Of a DNA stretch of 64,000 bases, positions 1-15,400 are shown one piece after another. Location of the stretch: the NCBI GenBank assembly GCA_935421135.1, contig OW285194.1, forward strand, positions 6,212,376-6,276,375. The letters are read 5' to 3'. How positions within the stretch are numbered: the first letter of the stretch is position 1; each line of letters opens with the position of its first letter. This DNA comes from Bugulina stolonifera (Eukaryota > Bryozoa > Gymnolaemata > Cheilostomatida > Bugulidae). The position numbers and the translations under genes were made by a program. The notes under the pieces were generated by a model. The model was not told where the DNA came from. It saw nothing but the letters and a program-made list of their open reading frames with translations, and made no database searches.

Positions 1-479
1 ACGTATGACATGTGACCTGCCACAAATGATATTTGACTGATGAACCTGCGAACTCTGACCTGTGACCTGCGATTTGTGTTTCAGTTTTCAATGTCTTCAG
101 TGTGCTAATCTAAGATTATCAGCAGTCAGGCAAGTAACTTGATATAAAAATGCACACATGTATCGTACATGTATATTTGCACCTTTTAACTCCCACTCCT
201 GGAATATCTGGTGCTGGTGTAGAACTTTTGAATTACATGTATGTACATTACCTGTACACTACTTCATTTCCTAATTTTATATTCATAGAAATTACATGTG
301 CATGTATAATAAAATTAAACTATGAAATTTGACAACTTTACTATTAGCTGTGAGTAAAGCTTTGTGCACTCAGTAATGGCACAGCATAATGAGATAACCA
401 AGCATACTTTTTCTTGACTTCATCTTATATAATACTGATGCAATAGTCGACGACTGAATCAAAGTTCGCTTGCACTGTG
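1..479. other. Intergenic / upstream of the first gene
   Basis: No convincing coding exon is seen. The left end contains several near-repeats of a short TGTGACCTGC-like phrase (about 1-72), then AT-rich DNA with several ACATGTA motifs. The first ATG of the gene downstream is at 480. No clear TATA box could be assigned. Confidence 0.4.
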
Positions 480-3400
480 ATGGAATATTATAATGAGGGA
501 TTTGATAATCAGTCGCGCTCCTTAAACTTTGAAACCATCAAATCAAAATCTCCAAGCAAACCAAAGAAATACAAACAAAGTAAGTGCATCAAGTGAGACT
601 ATAAAAATTTTATTACATCTACATGATTGTTTAATGTAGGCTAGAATTTCTGCTGAAGAAATATGAACTAAAATTTATTATCATTCTCTTTGTTAGCTGA
701 CAAATGTAGCATAGATCGGCTATTTCTGAATTTGCAAACTGCAAATATTATAAATTTAGTTGTACTAGAGAAATTAGAAAAACTTAATTAAAAGCAGGTT
801 CCCATTGTTTAAAAATATCGATATTAGGAGCATTAAGTAAAAATTCTTCATTTATTTATCACTAAAAGTGCTGAGAATCTGCAGTATGTGATACTGAGAG
901 CCTAGTACCTTTTGGGTTTTTATTTATTAACCATTTGATGTATCCACATCTACATGTAGATTCGGCTCATCTAACAGAGAGCACTAGTAGGCCTACATAA
1001 AAGCACATTCCAACATTTCTGATTTCCAAAACTGAGGATTGGCGAAGATGAATTATTACCCTCATGTCATGAATTACATTGGAGCAGTTGTTACTAAATA
1101 AACAAATAATGCAATAGTCTGTACCTGGTGTACTACAACTTAATGATTTCATACTGTCATTGTAAACATGTAGAGCATGGTACAGTAAGGTTGCCACCAA
1201 TAGGAGAGAGAGCACTGGGGTACACTGCTATAAACACCAAGAAAAGTATTCGGAATGTCAAAGGTGGAAAGACACTAAGTCCAGCTGCACAGGAAGGGAA
1301 TGCAACCCCTTCACAGCCTTCTACTGCATCTCCATATAGAGGTCAACCAGAAGGTGGTACTTGTATGAACAATGTACATCTACATGGTTGTATTTTAGAA
1401 TCAAAGCATAAACTTGCATTTTTGATGGAAGGATTCCTTGTATTGCATCAGTTGGAAACAAGCATATTGTGTCATGCATACAATGATCAGTTTAGTTCCC
1501 CTGAATTAAATTTGGATCTTTTCGAACAAAACGAGCTTACTTATCAGAAGATACAAAATGGAATCATTAGATGTAATGTGAAGTAATATATTTTTGCTAC
1601 TTGTTTAACCATCATAATATTGTGATAATTCACATTAGTACAATAATGTACAACGTTACTCAGACAATGGTTTTTATTGACAATACAAAAATCATATAAG
1701 TTTGTTGTTAGCTGCAATGAATATATTTATTTTTAAACAGACATTCTCACTTCCACATACATGTTAACTTCCTGCATTACAATCACAGAGGCGTGTGTGT
1801 TCCTGAAGAGAACTTGCAATATAAAAATTATGTTTAATTAGCTGAACAATTTGCTGAATAATGAAGAGTACCACAAAGAAAGGGCAACTTCAATTTCTAT
1901 TCCAGAAAACTCTCGGCGCAGGAGTTCTGGTAAAGCTGGAAAGGAAGGAAAACGCTATCCTACAACACTAAAAAAAGCTTTACGGGCCGAGAACAACACA
2001 GATCGCAACATAGTTCATACTGGCATCAAATTCATCAGCACCAGAGAGCTTGATGATCAAACCAGGAAGTATGAAAGGTACATTAAATACACGTAATTGG
2101 TGAATTGACAATTGGAAGTAAGCCTGGTAGGTTTATTGATGTCGGTGCACCTGATGAAAATACAACTCTCATTCGATCATCATATTTTTACCTGGAATTA
2201 ATAGCTTCGTACCTGAATTAAATGTTTACTAAGGAACCATTTGATAAGATAAGGTGACTTGTGTATATATACATGCATGTACAATATATGTTGTAGCAGC
2301 TGTAGGTATACAATGTTCTACTGTAATCGTCTAACATAGTAAGCATCTCATGCAAACCTAACCTCTGTTGTAAATCGCTCTTAGACTGCTGAGCCGGCTG
2401 CAGCGAGATTCTACAGAAAAAGAACCAGAATCGCCCCCTCGAAGGAAGTCACTAGTAGACTACTCATATCCCACAGACTCACAGAATGAAGACTTTATTC
2501 AAAGGTGGAAGACTACTCATCAGCCATTTTCTAGAAAACCTCCTGAAGCTGCAGCTCAAAAGATGGTAACGTCGAATGGAATTTGTTGTCAATTATAATA
2601 AATTCCTTTAGTTATATTTACATTCAGAACTTGATTTACGGTTGTCATTATTGCTACTGTATACAAGTACAGTGTACAAGTACCATGTAATCCTCTTATG
2701 CAACATACCTATCGCTTATACAAACAATTTTTTCTGCTAGCGTTAAATAATTATATGTGGACCATGATCCAAGCACATGTGTAGATTTGCTTCCCAAATA
2801 CATGTACATGCACATCTACATGTATGTGCAATATTTAACTGCTGAGACCAATATTTATTAGATTTAAATGCTTTGCTAATCCACATTTCCATTTACCTGG
2901 TCTTTATTGTTCTTCTTTATACGGGTGTCTCATAGTAACTGCATGTAGTTTTAACTAGCATGATAATATAGTTGTATAACTTTTAGCCCCAACAATCAAA
3001 GGAGAAATTTAGAGGTAAAGCAGTAGAAGATAAAGCTGGTCTATTAGGTAAAAGTAAAAGAAGATTAGCGATGAGTCCTGAGGCTAAACAACTTCAAAAA
3101 AAGCAGCCGTTGACCCAAAGGCTATGGAGAACACAGGGTGATGGTAAACTTTATGAGTTACTGCCTTTTATAAGTGTGCCAAGTCGAGCTAATAATAAAC
3201 GTAGCCCTATTAGTTGCTGTTGAGTGCAATTTCATATAGTATATTCACTCACAGCTTTAACATGACTGTGACAATCACTGAATAGATACATATAGGCCCT
3301 GGATGTAGATTCTACTATAATGTCTCTATTATCACACGTACTTGCAGGCTGCTCTGTTGTTTGATAAAGCACTTTAATCAGATTGACTACACGCACTAAT

Positions 3401-6400
3401 ATAACTTTAGTGTTAAAGAACTCATGTTAAAAAAAAGTAACTCCACATAAATATTTTGTCAGTTGAGATGTAAATCTCTTGGCGTCTGTAGCTTATGGAT
3501 TGAAGCAATTCTATTTAACTAATAATAAATCTTCTACAGGAAGATTTTCTTTCAGTTTTATAATTTAGAAAACATTTAATTTTCTGCAACTTACCAAGTG
3601 AATTTGTTTCGCTATACTTAAAGAAATTTCGGGACATATAATGCATATTTGTACTTAACACAGATGTTCTGTCGTACAAAACTACTGACCTCCAATGCTT
3701 TCAAAGATGTAACAGCTAAAGCAAACACGGGTCTACCCAGTATGGCACCACGCCCATCACAACATGGACCAAGCTGAATTGCAGAGCATGTAGTCATTTT
3801 TCAATTGCAGATGACCTGGATACTAGACCTAGATCAAGATCTGGCAGTGGAAAAGGCGTGCGATTCCAACCACAACAAACCACTTATGTCCACCACAAAT
3901 TACCACGTAGAAGGAATTCTGTTCTGTCATTGGAAGATGTATCTGAAGTAGTAGATAGCCATGTGGTCTCTGATACTTTAGTGGGAAATCAGGTGAGTCA
4001 GTATTATTCACATCTACATGTACATGTAGCTTGTGTAAGATTTGTTGATAACAAGCACTGCATTAGTTGCTCGCTTCGCCCGCATAAAATGATGGCTTGT
4101 GTTCATGTGCTGTGGTCATGCATGTACATGACCTCTGGTAGCACAGGCATGTTACAGTGACTCCATGAGAAGTTGCGTTCCCTTGCAATCAGAAAACAAA
4201 TTCAAACCCGTAGCTTGAGCTCCAACACCAACGAGTCGTGTGGGGTGGGTCGGGTACTCACCCTGCCCTTGGCCAGGTTTGAGGGCCCAAGGCTAGAGCC
4301 CCGTCCGGCAGCAATGCCTGGGGACCCAATACCAAGGTCCTAGCACCACCCGGAACCGAGATCCTCACCAGCAGCATTGTAACATATTATATCAATCGTC
4401 CCAATCTCCGACCCCAAACCTGATTGAAGGCTGGCAGACTGCAGAACCTAGACCATTTTGTCTTTTGTTATAAATGATGATAAATCAGAGCTGATGCAAA
4501 AGCTATCCACTATTAATAATAATCATTATAGGGTCCAAATCTTGCATCAACGTATAATTTACTTCATCTAATTTTTTGAAAGGAATATATAATGTGAAAA
4601 AATTCATGTTAAGCCGTGTACATGACGATCACGGAAACTTACTCTTGAAATTCTGGCTTTAATATTTGTTTACAACAGATTTCACCAATGTGAATAAGTA
4701 GGTTGTCAAAATAAACCAAGTCAGCAATATTCTATTGGGACCACACATTCCGTATCACATCAAGAGTACATTAAAAGTACATTAAATATAATTCAATTTT
4801 CTTAGGTGGGCAAATTAGGTGGAAAAAGTTTTGATTCAATTAGAATCGTTCCACAACTGGAAGATGAAGCAGATGACAATGATAGTTTGCCAAATACGGA
4901 AGAAAACACCAATGATCATAGAAGAAGACATCATAGCACAGATTCTATGATAAGCAGCATTAATGAGGTGTCTACAATCATGTACATGTATATAATTGTA
5001 AAACATCTACAATCTACATATTGTATAACATCATGTCTTTATCACACAGCCTTGATACAACGTCATGTAATATACACGTATATAATATGATCATGATAGT
5101 ATACTAACGATCTGCTTGTCCCCTAGGATATACATACATGTAGTTGATAATGCATCTGTCATCATACTTGCCAAGTAACCTGGGTAAAAAATCTGGACGT
5201 TAGAATCATTGAGAATAAACAAATCTTCTAAGCTTTTAAGTGACGTGACAGCTTTTAGACAACAGCTTTGATATGCTTCCTGGTCAGCGTGTGCCTGGCT
5301 TTGTCATTGGTACCACCATCAGTAATACTAGAGGGTGCAGAAGGCATAATTATAATATTGATATTAAAAACCTAATTTACTTTTAGAAATAAAATAAATA
5401 AACTTGACCCATTGATTTTAATTTTGAAAGTTGCCGAGTCTTTTGCTTGTTTGTACTGTGAGAATTGTTTGGCTTAACAGCTAAATTAACATCCAATAGA
5501 CTAATAATGGAAACATTATTTGTACAAGCAAATAATTAATGAGTGAATTTTCATTTGCGCGGTGGTTGTCATTGACATTAGAGCGTTTATATAAAATAGC
5601 TATCCACTGTTGGGGAGGCTTTAGTACACTGCCAATATAGCTCAGGAATTAGTCAGAGTTTGGGCTATCACTAGTGGCAATTGGCATAGACACAACAGTC
5701 AGTAGACATCGAACTACTTTAAAAATAAACGGTGTGTAGCATTATATTTAGCAAAATTCCCCAGGATTTGCGACGCTCAACCCTTTTTCAGCCAATGTTT
5801 TGGAAAATCCAAAGGAAATAATAAATAAAATTTTTTGGAGCAGCAATTTCCTAATTCCCGGGATATAAATCAGGACATTGGGACAGTGTAGGGACAATTT
5901 TCAAATCCCGGGGGTGTCCCGAGAAACCCGGGACACTCTTGGCAAGTATGTCTGTCATCTCACATGTAAATGTGTACCTGTGCATGTGATGTACATGTAG
6001 GTAATCTCTGAGGTAGATGCTTGTATAACAAACGCTAAAGGTTTAAGAGATGGAGGAGCTGGATCTCGAAGTGAAATATTATACAGTAACATTACCAGAC
6101 TGAGTAGGAGATTGACTCTTATAGCGAAGAACTACCAGTATTTAGCTAGAGAATCCTCAACATTCATGAAAACAGCTGAAGAGCTCAAGATGGTAGGAAG
6201 GTGTGCAATTTACATGTTGCATAGACATGTAGGTGTACGTGTTTATGTATTTCATTGCCATCATACTACTTTCATTCAGGTAGTCAAGAAGTATGTGTGC
6301 ATGCAATTGCAGAAAGTCATTTTGATTAGAAAAGTCACAGTCAAATATAATATGTGACATCAGTCACAGATAGAAAGTGAAGGTTTGATTCCCGATGTAC

Positions 6401-9400
6401 AGTACATCGGACGTCGTGTACGGCAATGGAGCAGAGGATGTACATTGGACACCGTGTACGGCAATGGAGCAGAGAGTGCAGACCCCTAATTCAAAGACTA
6501 TCAGAGTAAATTTCCAAATAAACAGATTTACTCTCATTACTTGTGCTTATACCTTATGTTACGTTACATGTTTTAATGTTGTAGGAGTATTGATACAGGA
6601 AGTTATGCGTTTGAGGCTTATTATGATTTATTTACAAAGTAAGTTGATTTGATCTGCAAATTAAATGCTAGAACACTGCATGTACAGTATATTATGTGCA
6701 TGGTACAGTATTAATACACTCATAGCAGAAATGAGATAAATTGCATTCTAATTTTTTTATGTTTTTTTAAAGATTTCCTCGTGTGTTTGGAGTGAGCTTT
6801 CATATGTATATCAACAGCTGTAGTACATATTTGTATTCCAATGATAGATACTGCTTTAATAGCAGCATGCATGTGTTAGTATAATTGATGTACAGATAGG
6901 AAAATGAATAGGACAGATTTACTTTACTGTAATATTATGACTGTAAGCTAAAATGTACATGTACTCACAGTCTGTATACACGTACATGTAATATATCCCC
7001 TCATAATCGTGAAATGCCAATCTCAAATGTCAATCAATATCTTTGAAGATTTATCTACATGTACATGTACATCCCATCATTCCTTACTTGACACATTAGC
7101 AAGCCTTTGATTAATATTATTTGTCATCTACAACTTAGCAGAAGAAAAATTTTTATCAATATCAATATAATATAATATACATGCACACTCAAATGTGGTG
7201 AATACTTGTTTCATTCTAACAGAATTCATACAAAAAATGAGGCAAGAAAGGAAGTGTTGTCTGCTCATGAGAAGGAAGATGAACAGTGGGATAAGTTCTA
7301 TGACACTCTCATAGGTGAATATGTGAGTAAATCATGCATCATCTTAACAATAACTGTAGACATATTGCTGAGCATTTAAATTCAATAATAACACATTTCT
7401 TTAGATAAAATAGTATGAGGTTTGGAGTATGTTGGAGTGAGTTACTAAGTGATACCAACATGTTCCAAACCTCGTGAGTTACATAACACTGTAGTAATTT
7501 CATAATAAACAGTTGTAGTAAAAGACTCATTGTAAGACTTTATGATTTATCCCTAATACTTCGACACTGTTCCTAATGTGATTCTCAGAAAAAAGTACAA
7601 TAACATGATGATGTCACTTGGACTAGTGTCGAAATATTAGGAATAAATATTGCAATCTGTGCTGTACTACTTCAACTATGTTATGAGATTTAGGAATTTA
7701 ATCGTGGTCGATAAGAACATAATTAGTGAAAAAGACTGTATGTTGTGATTCTTATTGCATGTTACATAGTACATAGTCTAGAACTGTGTAGAAAATATTA
7801 TTATTTTAGTTGTAGTTGTCTCGCAAGTCTGCTTAAATGTTAATTGTGAATTTCCTAACTGGCAACCAATTCATTAATACATGTACATACATGTATGTAT
7901 TTGGCAGTCAGCTGGTTCATTGTTTGTCAATTCTGTCCGTTGATTGGTCAGTCTGTGTGGAAGAGTATTCAGAAGAATATGACAAATAAGCCCTTCAACT
8001 ACAATAACACACTAAGAAGTGGTAACCAATAATTCCACAAAAATACATCAATGGCTGAGAGTATTCTCTTTACTCGGTCTATTACAGTTTACGGTGAAGG
8101 CAATGATGACTGGAAAAGTTGATGAGACCGATGCTTTTGATAAAAAGGTTTTCGCTTTCAATATGGAGCATGGGAAATGCCCTGTTAGCTGGAGAGAGAT
8201 CTTTTCTATGGCTAAATACAACTTACGAGAGCTGGTGAGAAAAGTTAGTGATTCTGTGCAGTGAGAGATACATGTCTTGAAAATATCATACAATGTTAAT
8301 GAAAAGCCACAACACTTGTAGGCCCAGGAACTTCAATAAATAGTTGCTAATAAAATAGAGAATTATTTTTTATTTAGGATAGTTTAATCCGTCAACCGTG
8401 ACTGATACGGATAACATTATTATGTTTCCTTTTAATGAAGCCTCGGATGAAATGCTCAGGTAGAACAATCAAATTAACATACACTTGTAAGGTGAGTTGG
8501 ATGCACTGATCTCTCCAGAGTACACCAAGAGAGAACTCAAGCAAAGTGCATAATACTATTTTGTGTTCATGACAGGTTTGCTACCCTTATGCTAACGATG
8601 AGCAGATAGAAATTCTGATGTTGCTCGAGAATAGCAACATCTACACAGCTTGGCAGATGGAGGTGATGAACAGAATTAAAGCCAAACTGTTCAATATTAG
8701 AAGCACCTTGAAGGTAGAACGGATTTCGAATAGATTTCATGTATATCTACCACGCTACACGTACATGTGTTTAGTTCTACTATTCCTGTTTGAAGTGAAA
8801 ACCTGTAGTTGGAATACATTGTTATTAAATGCTGCTAGAGTGTACTTTGCTTGATGTTACTTTGCACAGCTGATCAGTTATCATAAAATGAGCTGCGAAT
8901 ACAGTACATAGCAGCTCAACAGCATCAAGGGAGGTAAGTCTAGAAGTGTACACCAGTGTTTATGGCCTTCCTAGTTATGAAATAATATTGCATGGTCAAA
9001 GCTAAGCGTCTATGATTACAATGTTAGTTTAGTGGATGATAAAAAGCTTGAACAATGTCTCGGATCTACAGTCCATGCGAGGCCGGGTATTGAGATTAAG
9101 TCTTTTTTTTTTTTTCTAGATGTCGAAGAAGCCTAAAGGAAAACTTCAAGCAGCAGTTACAAAGGTCATAGATCTGGTAAAGAACGGGGATACACTACTA
9201 GGGAAAGGTAACCTGCTACAATCACGTCCTTTGATTGTTGAAAAACACACTTTTTGCGCGGGGGGAGGGGGGGCTTGCAGTAACTTACCATTGGTGCTAA
9301 ACTGAGCCTTGTACTAGAATGCTTGTGAGAGCACAGCAAAGTTTTCAAGATGCATTATGTTATGCCTGCAAAACATGTACATTGTATATGCATTATATTA

Positions 9401-12400
9401 TGTAACTAGGTAATTATTAGTAAATAACCACCAGAGATACATTGTGAGGTATACCTAGAGAAATAAAACATGTTCACCTTGAATGAAGCACGTTAAAACG
9501 TCCATAGTAATACAATCAACTACATGTATATATTATGACTGTATGCTTTAACTGTAGGGATCAATAACCAGAAACTTGGTGATACAGCAGCTTGGAAGAA
9601 GGGTAAACTATACAGATTTTTTTTGTTAAAATATTCATAAACTTTTTTGTTGAATACTGTTCACAAATGATGCCGCAACCATAGTTATAATGAATTATAA
9701 AACCTTGATATTAACTGATGCACACATTTTCAAATGCGTGCACACCGAATAATTCGCCCTCATAACTCTTTCAGGGTGGAAAGATGTATCTAAACATACC
9801 ACAGCGCTATCAGGGATGGGAAAATTCCAAAAATCTGATCAGTGGAAAGATGTTGGGTAAAACATAGTTCTGTGTTAATGTTGATTAGCATACTGAAGAG
9901 ATGTTTGATAATTTCCGCTTCGGTTTCCAAGACTGGCTTCATATTTTCAGCTTTTATTGATGCAAATAGTCACAAAAAGACACAGGTTTGACACTTAGAT
10001 TATAACCATGCGCTATACAGCTTATAAATAAGGGGTAGTAGGCAGTGTTGTGAAATGTCAGTAGTAATCTTATAATATTATGTGAGTGTATACTATGTAG
10101 AGGGGAAGATAACTTTGGAGAGGAAACCAATGAAGTATCGACACTCTCTCGCTACTTCAACTACCCAAATATAGATACGACAGAACACAGTGAAGAATAC
10201 AACAAAGTATGTACATGTATGATACCAATGCTATATTATTCACAACCACCAATAGTATCCATCTGCCTTTAAGAATTGTATCATTGTTGTCTTCATGATT
10301 ATGTCCCTGCGTCCCATACAGGTATATTCCTTGAAAATATATTTTTTTTACTTCATACTAACACTTGAAATGCAAATTTCACTATTAGGCGTGGACATGT
10401 AGATTTACTCCTACTAAAAATAGTTGACTCTCTCCCATTAGTGCACAGTGTTTGTGATCAAGATATTATATGTATGCGGCTAACCTACATTAACATGTAC
10501 GTACACATGGCTGATTGCAGAAATTTATCAAAGCACTTTCTAAAGTAAAGAAGAGAGACTTTGTCGCAGACAAGCTAAAACGAGTCAGAGAGCAAAGAGA
10601 GAATATCAAAACTCTAATATCTGGCAACACTCCAATCAAGCAGAAACGATTTGGTGAGTCACTACAAAGATAATAGTTTGCGCCTGTAGATCAAATTGAC
10701 TTGAAATTCGATATTTGAGGTTCGTAGATGTGTACCTTGCGATAGGCTTACAATATATGTCGGTACAACTTATTCTCGAAATTTGATTAACACATTTAGC
10801 AGGTTGAAGCGATAAATAAAGTATTCCAAAATGCAGCTTTAACACTGAATCAGTGTAAAATAACATGAATTGTACATGAAGATGCAATATGAGGGAGCAA
10901 CTGCGGCCTAGTTGTTAAGCCTCTGGACTTTCATGTGGGAGTCCCAGGATCAATTCTCATGAGGGTCATTAGTAGTGTTAGGAAGAGCATTCAACCTTAC
11001 AATACTCTTGTGCCATCTAGAAGCTTTGCCTTTGGTAAAGTACCTTTACTCCAAATTAGAAAAAATACACATCTCTTTAGACCAATCCATTCCTACCTAA
11101 GATTAATAGAGGAAAGTGAAGTCGGTAGGTAAGCTAGTGTACTATGTACATGACTTGTAGAAACAGTAGAATATGCACTTGTATCAAACATGGCAGCTGA
11201 AGGATATAACACCAAGCCATATATTAATTTCATCAAAGAGTATGATGTGTTCGAACAAGCTGGCGACATGGGTTTTGCATGTAGATTAGTCATTCAACTT
11301 GTATCAGACATTTATCTGAGTCTTAAATTGCTTCCACTATCATCAGTGTCGAAACCATCTGAAGAAACAGACCTGACATATTATAATGTGGAGAGGAGCA
11401 CCAATCAGGAGACAAGTAGTAGAGGTGCCACCATTACCTTCAGTAGAATTACTGACCATAGGAGTGATTTGACAAGTCAATATCTTAGCTTATACTCCTC
11501 AATAGGTAAGAAACTCCTAGAGGATATCACAGTATCTACTGTCTTAGACCTAAACCTCGATGCAGTAGGTGCATTCCTTAGTGTATTTCATTCTGTTAAT
11601 TGCTTACATACTATACTGAGATTGTAACATTTTTCTATTTTCGTTCCCCTCACGCATAGTTTATAACTACTTGAACTGAAATAGCCTAAATGATGTTATA
11701 GAAAGTTATGTGATATTTCAGTATAATTTCTATGCATCAGATTATGTTGGTACATGTTTAAACCTGCACTAACACACCAAAAGGGCGACTACAGATCAAC
11801 ATGATATGATGTGCTTATTTAATGGCAGGTTTTAGTATGGTAGAGAAGAACATCCAACTGACACGACAGCTTATTGTAGGAGAATTCCTTAATGCAGGCT
11901 ACACTAAATGGGACCTGGTTCACAGGTGAGACATTGCCAAAGAAAATAGAGCATACAATTTAGCCAAGGAACTTAAACACCGTGGTCAAGGAGTAGTCTT
12001 TTCACTCAATGTTTGCTCAAAAAGATAAATTCATCGCGTGAAAAAAACATTAAACCTCGAATCTGTTATTTAAATTCTACAATGTTCCACTTACAATGTA
12101 TGTATGCTTGGTCCAAGATATCAGAGATTGCGTTAGTAAACTGGTAGAACTTCTTTTACACACCACTGTGATACCAGAGGACAAAGAAATAAAATAAAAA
12201 CATATACTTGCCTTCATACTTATTCACTAGGAGATGTACGTGTACCAGCTTAAACTGTCACCCTTTAAGTTCTATCACTAACTTGAGACGCCCTACTAGA
12301 AGGCCCTTATGTTGTGGCCATGCTATACCTGGTCCTCGTTCTACACCAAGAAACACTCTACCACTGACATGGTTTAATGAAGGATGGCTCTCAACTATGT

Positions 12401-15400
12401 ACAGGTAGTAGCGCAGTTCTACTACATTTAGCTTAATGATTATCAGTACTACATGTACTAATGATTATGATTACTAATCTAATACTAATGATTATCTAAT
12501 CTAGTACGAAACTAATCTAGTACTAATGATTATGATTACTACATGTAGCTTAATGATTATTACATATTAATATGTACATGTAATTAGCTTTCTCTCTCTT
12601 TACCATAATGGCACTACTTTGTAACACATTTATTCTTTAAAACATGTTTATATTGATACTATACACTAGACAACAGTTTTATACTTTTGCTTGTAAATTA
12701 TTCTGTTCTGTTGCACAAACTATATAAAATACGCATGTCATGTAGTAAATAATCATAATGCATTGTTTCTGCACATATACTTGCTAAGCTTCCAGGCTTT
12801 AGAGGGAGATTCCTTGTTTTGAGGGCATCTTCAGGACACATTTACCCCGCAAATCTTTCAGGTATCATTGCCTAAAACGAAACTTTGTGTAAATATTACT
12901 CAAATGCAAAACTGCATCATTCATTTAGGCAATTCAAATGATACAATGCATCTACAATGTTATTGTGACTTCATTTGGAGTGATTTCATGAAAAGATCAT
13001 TATTGTAAATTTTGCATAATTTCAAAATACCTGAGAAGTTAATGGGGAAGCCATGTTTTGTCATCATAAAGCATTAATATAAATGTGTGCTGATGAGAGC
13101 CTAGAGGTTATGATCTCTTTGTAATTGACCGTGTGCTCCCAACATTACCTTGTGTAGTGCCATCAGTGATGCAATTGTGACCCCTGCTATCAGAATCAGA
13201 CATCGGGAGGTACCCAAAGATTTTGAGATATGTATGTTTTCAGATGCAGAAATCTATGAGGATTTCAAATCTGTTTTCCTTTTTATTCTAGCACCAACGG
13301 TTCAATTTTTATCAGGATAATACTGGGTCCATATCTGTCGATTTTCATAAAAAGGCGAACTGAGAAAATCTGGTTTAAAGTTTTCGAACCAATAATTTAT
13401 TGTTTACACTATTCAGAACTTAACAACGGGCATATCTAATTGACTTACATTGCTAGTTTTCACTGACTAGGGGTAAGAATGTGTGAGGAATCTGATGAAA
13501 TAACTAAAAACAATGTAAAAACAATATCTTGTGTCCCATGGCCACTTAAACAAGAGATACTGATTTCGGATTTTCGACAAAAACAGTGAAAATCATCTTG
13601 TGCACCAATTGCGATGGACAGGCTGCATTAACATAAATTTTAACACAGATTTCCATGCAAGTGAAATAGAAATTACTGCACATCTTGTAACAAGTTAACA
13701 AAATGGTCTCTCATATGTGGGTAGCCATGAGAAGGGTCTTTCAGGTAGGTAGGTTAGAACTATCCGGATTCCGCCATTCTGGTGAAATAGACCAAATTAT
13801 GAACTTCATTGAGTTGTAGTCTTTCCATAGTCCTTCTATTGCGAGATCAGATGGTAGCACCTTAACATCTGTTTTCTTGAATCCTGTTGAGAGTATGTTG
13901 TGTATTAATAATTTTGACAGTGAAAAAATAAGACAAACAAAAACTTAAGCGTAGCAGATGTAGTAGACTAGATTTGAACTCTGGACCTCCAGATTACAAA
14001 CCCACATGCTTAACCATTACCTCACTGCGACTTGCTAGCTATCACAAAACATGTGTAGTCATACAACAATATACTGAAAGCTGATGTATGCATAGCTTTG
14101 CCACAAAGCTTTTTACTGCTAGTTTTTTGGAAATGATCACTGCACTTTAGTACTTGAAGGAGGAAGGCAGAGGTTATGGGAGACAGATAAAATACATGTA
14201 AGTGTATAATACTAGTAGATTCAAACTATGTGTATGTTTACTACTGCAGTATTAGAGCAATGTGATACATGTATAATAATGCAGTGTACCTACGTATTAC
14301 AATATTTGGGTATGATCTGTAATGCGGACGGACTTATGTAATCTGCCTTCATCTTTGCTTTTTAGCAACAGAGGCCCATTCTGGAATCAATGATAATGAA
14401 AATTATATCAGGAAGAGAAGGTTTATTGGCTGTAGAAAGTCAACTTACCTGGAATCCATCCTAGGAGGGTTAGTGCATGGATAGAGCCGACTGCATTCAG
14501 GAAGTCCACTATAAGCTTGGCCAAAGTTGACTGCTTTGATGTTGTAACTTGAAGTCGCTGAAGTTGAAGGGAGTTGTACCACACTCCTTATAATGATTTG
14601 ACAAGGCTAGAAATAGAGGAGACGTCCCACTGCTGCTCATACACATAAAAGCCTGGCAACAGATTGATGTTCCTACAAATACTCATGGATACCTTGGACA
14701 TGAATTGTTTTACTTAATAGCTTAAGATAAATACATGTACAGTGTACATGTAGATACTCACTCATGTGAGTTTTCAACCTATGTTATTGATTCTAATGTA
14801 ATGTACATGTGATGCACATTGGTTACTCAAATAGGATAAAGAGGGTAGGATATGTGGTAAGTCACATGTAGGCCTATGTGTAGTACACATGGAGATTGCA
14901 GCAGAACTAATTTTGAAGTATGAGCTAAACTTTATCTTTACTAGTGCAATAGCCTCAGCCTATAATTCAGGTAGCTTAATGTCATACTAACCATTTAATT
15001 GATGAAATAGTTGCTCACCTTCATAATGGAAATCTTTACAAAGTATTTTCTCTTCTTGGCCTTGTGGGAATTAGTAGAAGCAGACAGAATTGACTATTGT
15101 GGGAGAGATTTTGCTTAATAAATTTTAGGAGATCTAGTAATGGCTGGTCAAGAGCTGTGAGCACATCTCTCACAGATTGAATCATTTCAACAGTAAAGCT
15201 GGTAATGCTTGGCTTGGTAATAAGCTTGTGCATCCTGAAATCACTCAAAAGTCTTTAACAACAGGAATATTGATAATTATAATTTTGAAGAATTTTCACA
15301 ATTTTTACGCTATTATTATCAATATCTCCCAGCATATCAGGGCCATCCTGGGCCTCAGGTGTGTGTAGCCACACCTAAATTAATGGCATAAAGCTAGTCT

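Noticed and set aside
11093..11132. Possible extra small exon (EESEVG) of the large gene between 10653 and 11161
   Set aside because: It has plausible splice sites but would leave phase 2, whereas the next exon needs phase 1. Direct joining of 10653 to 11161 is in phase.
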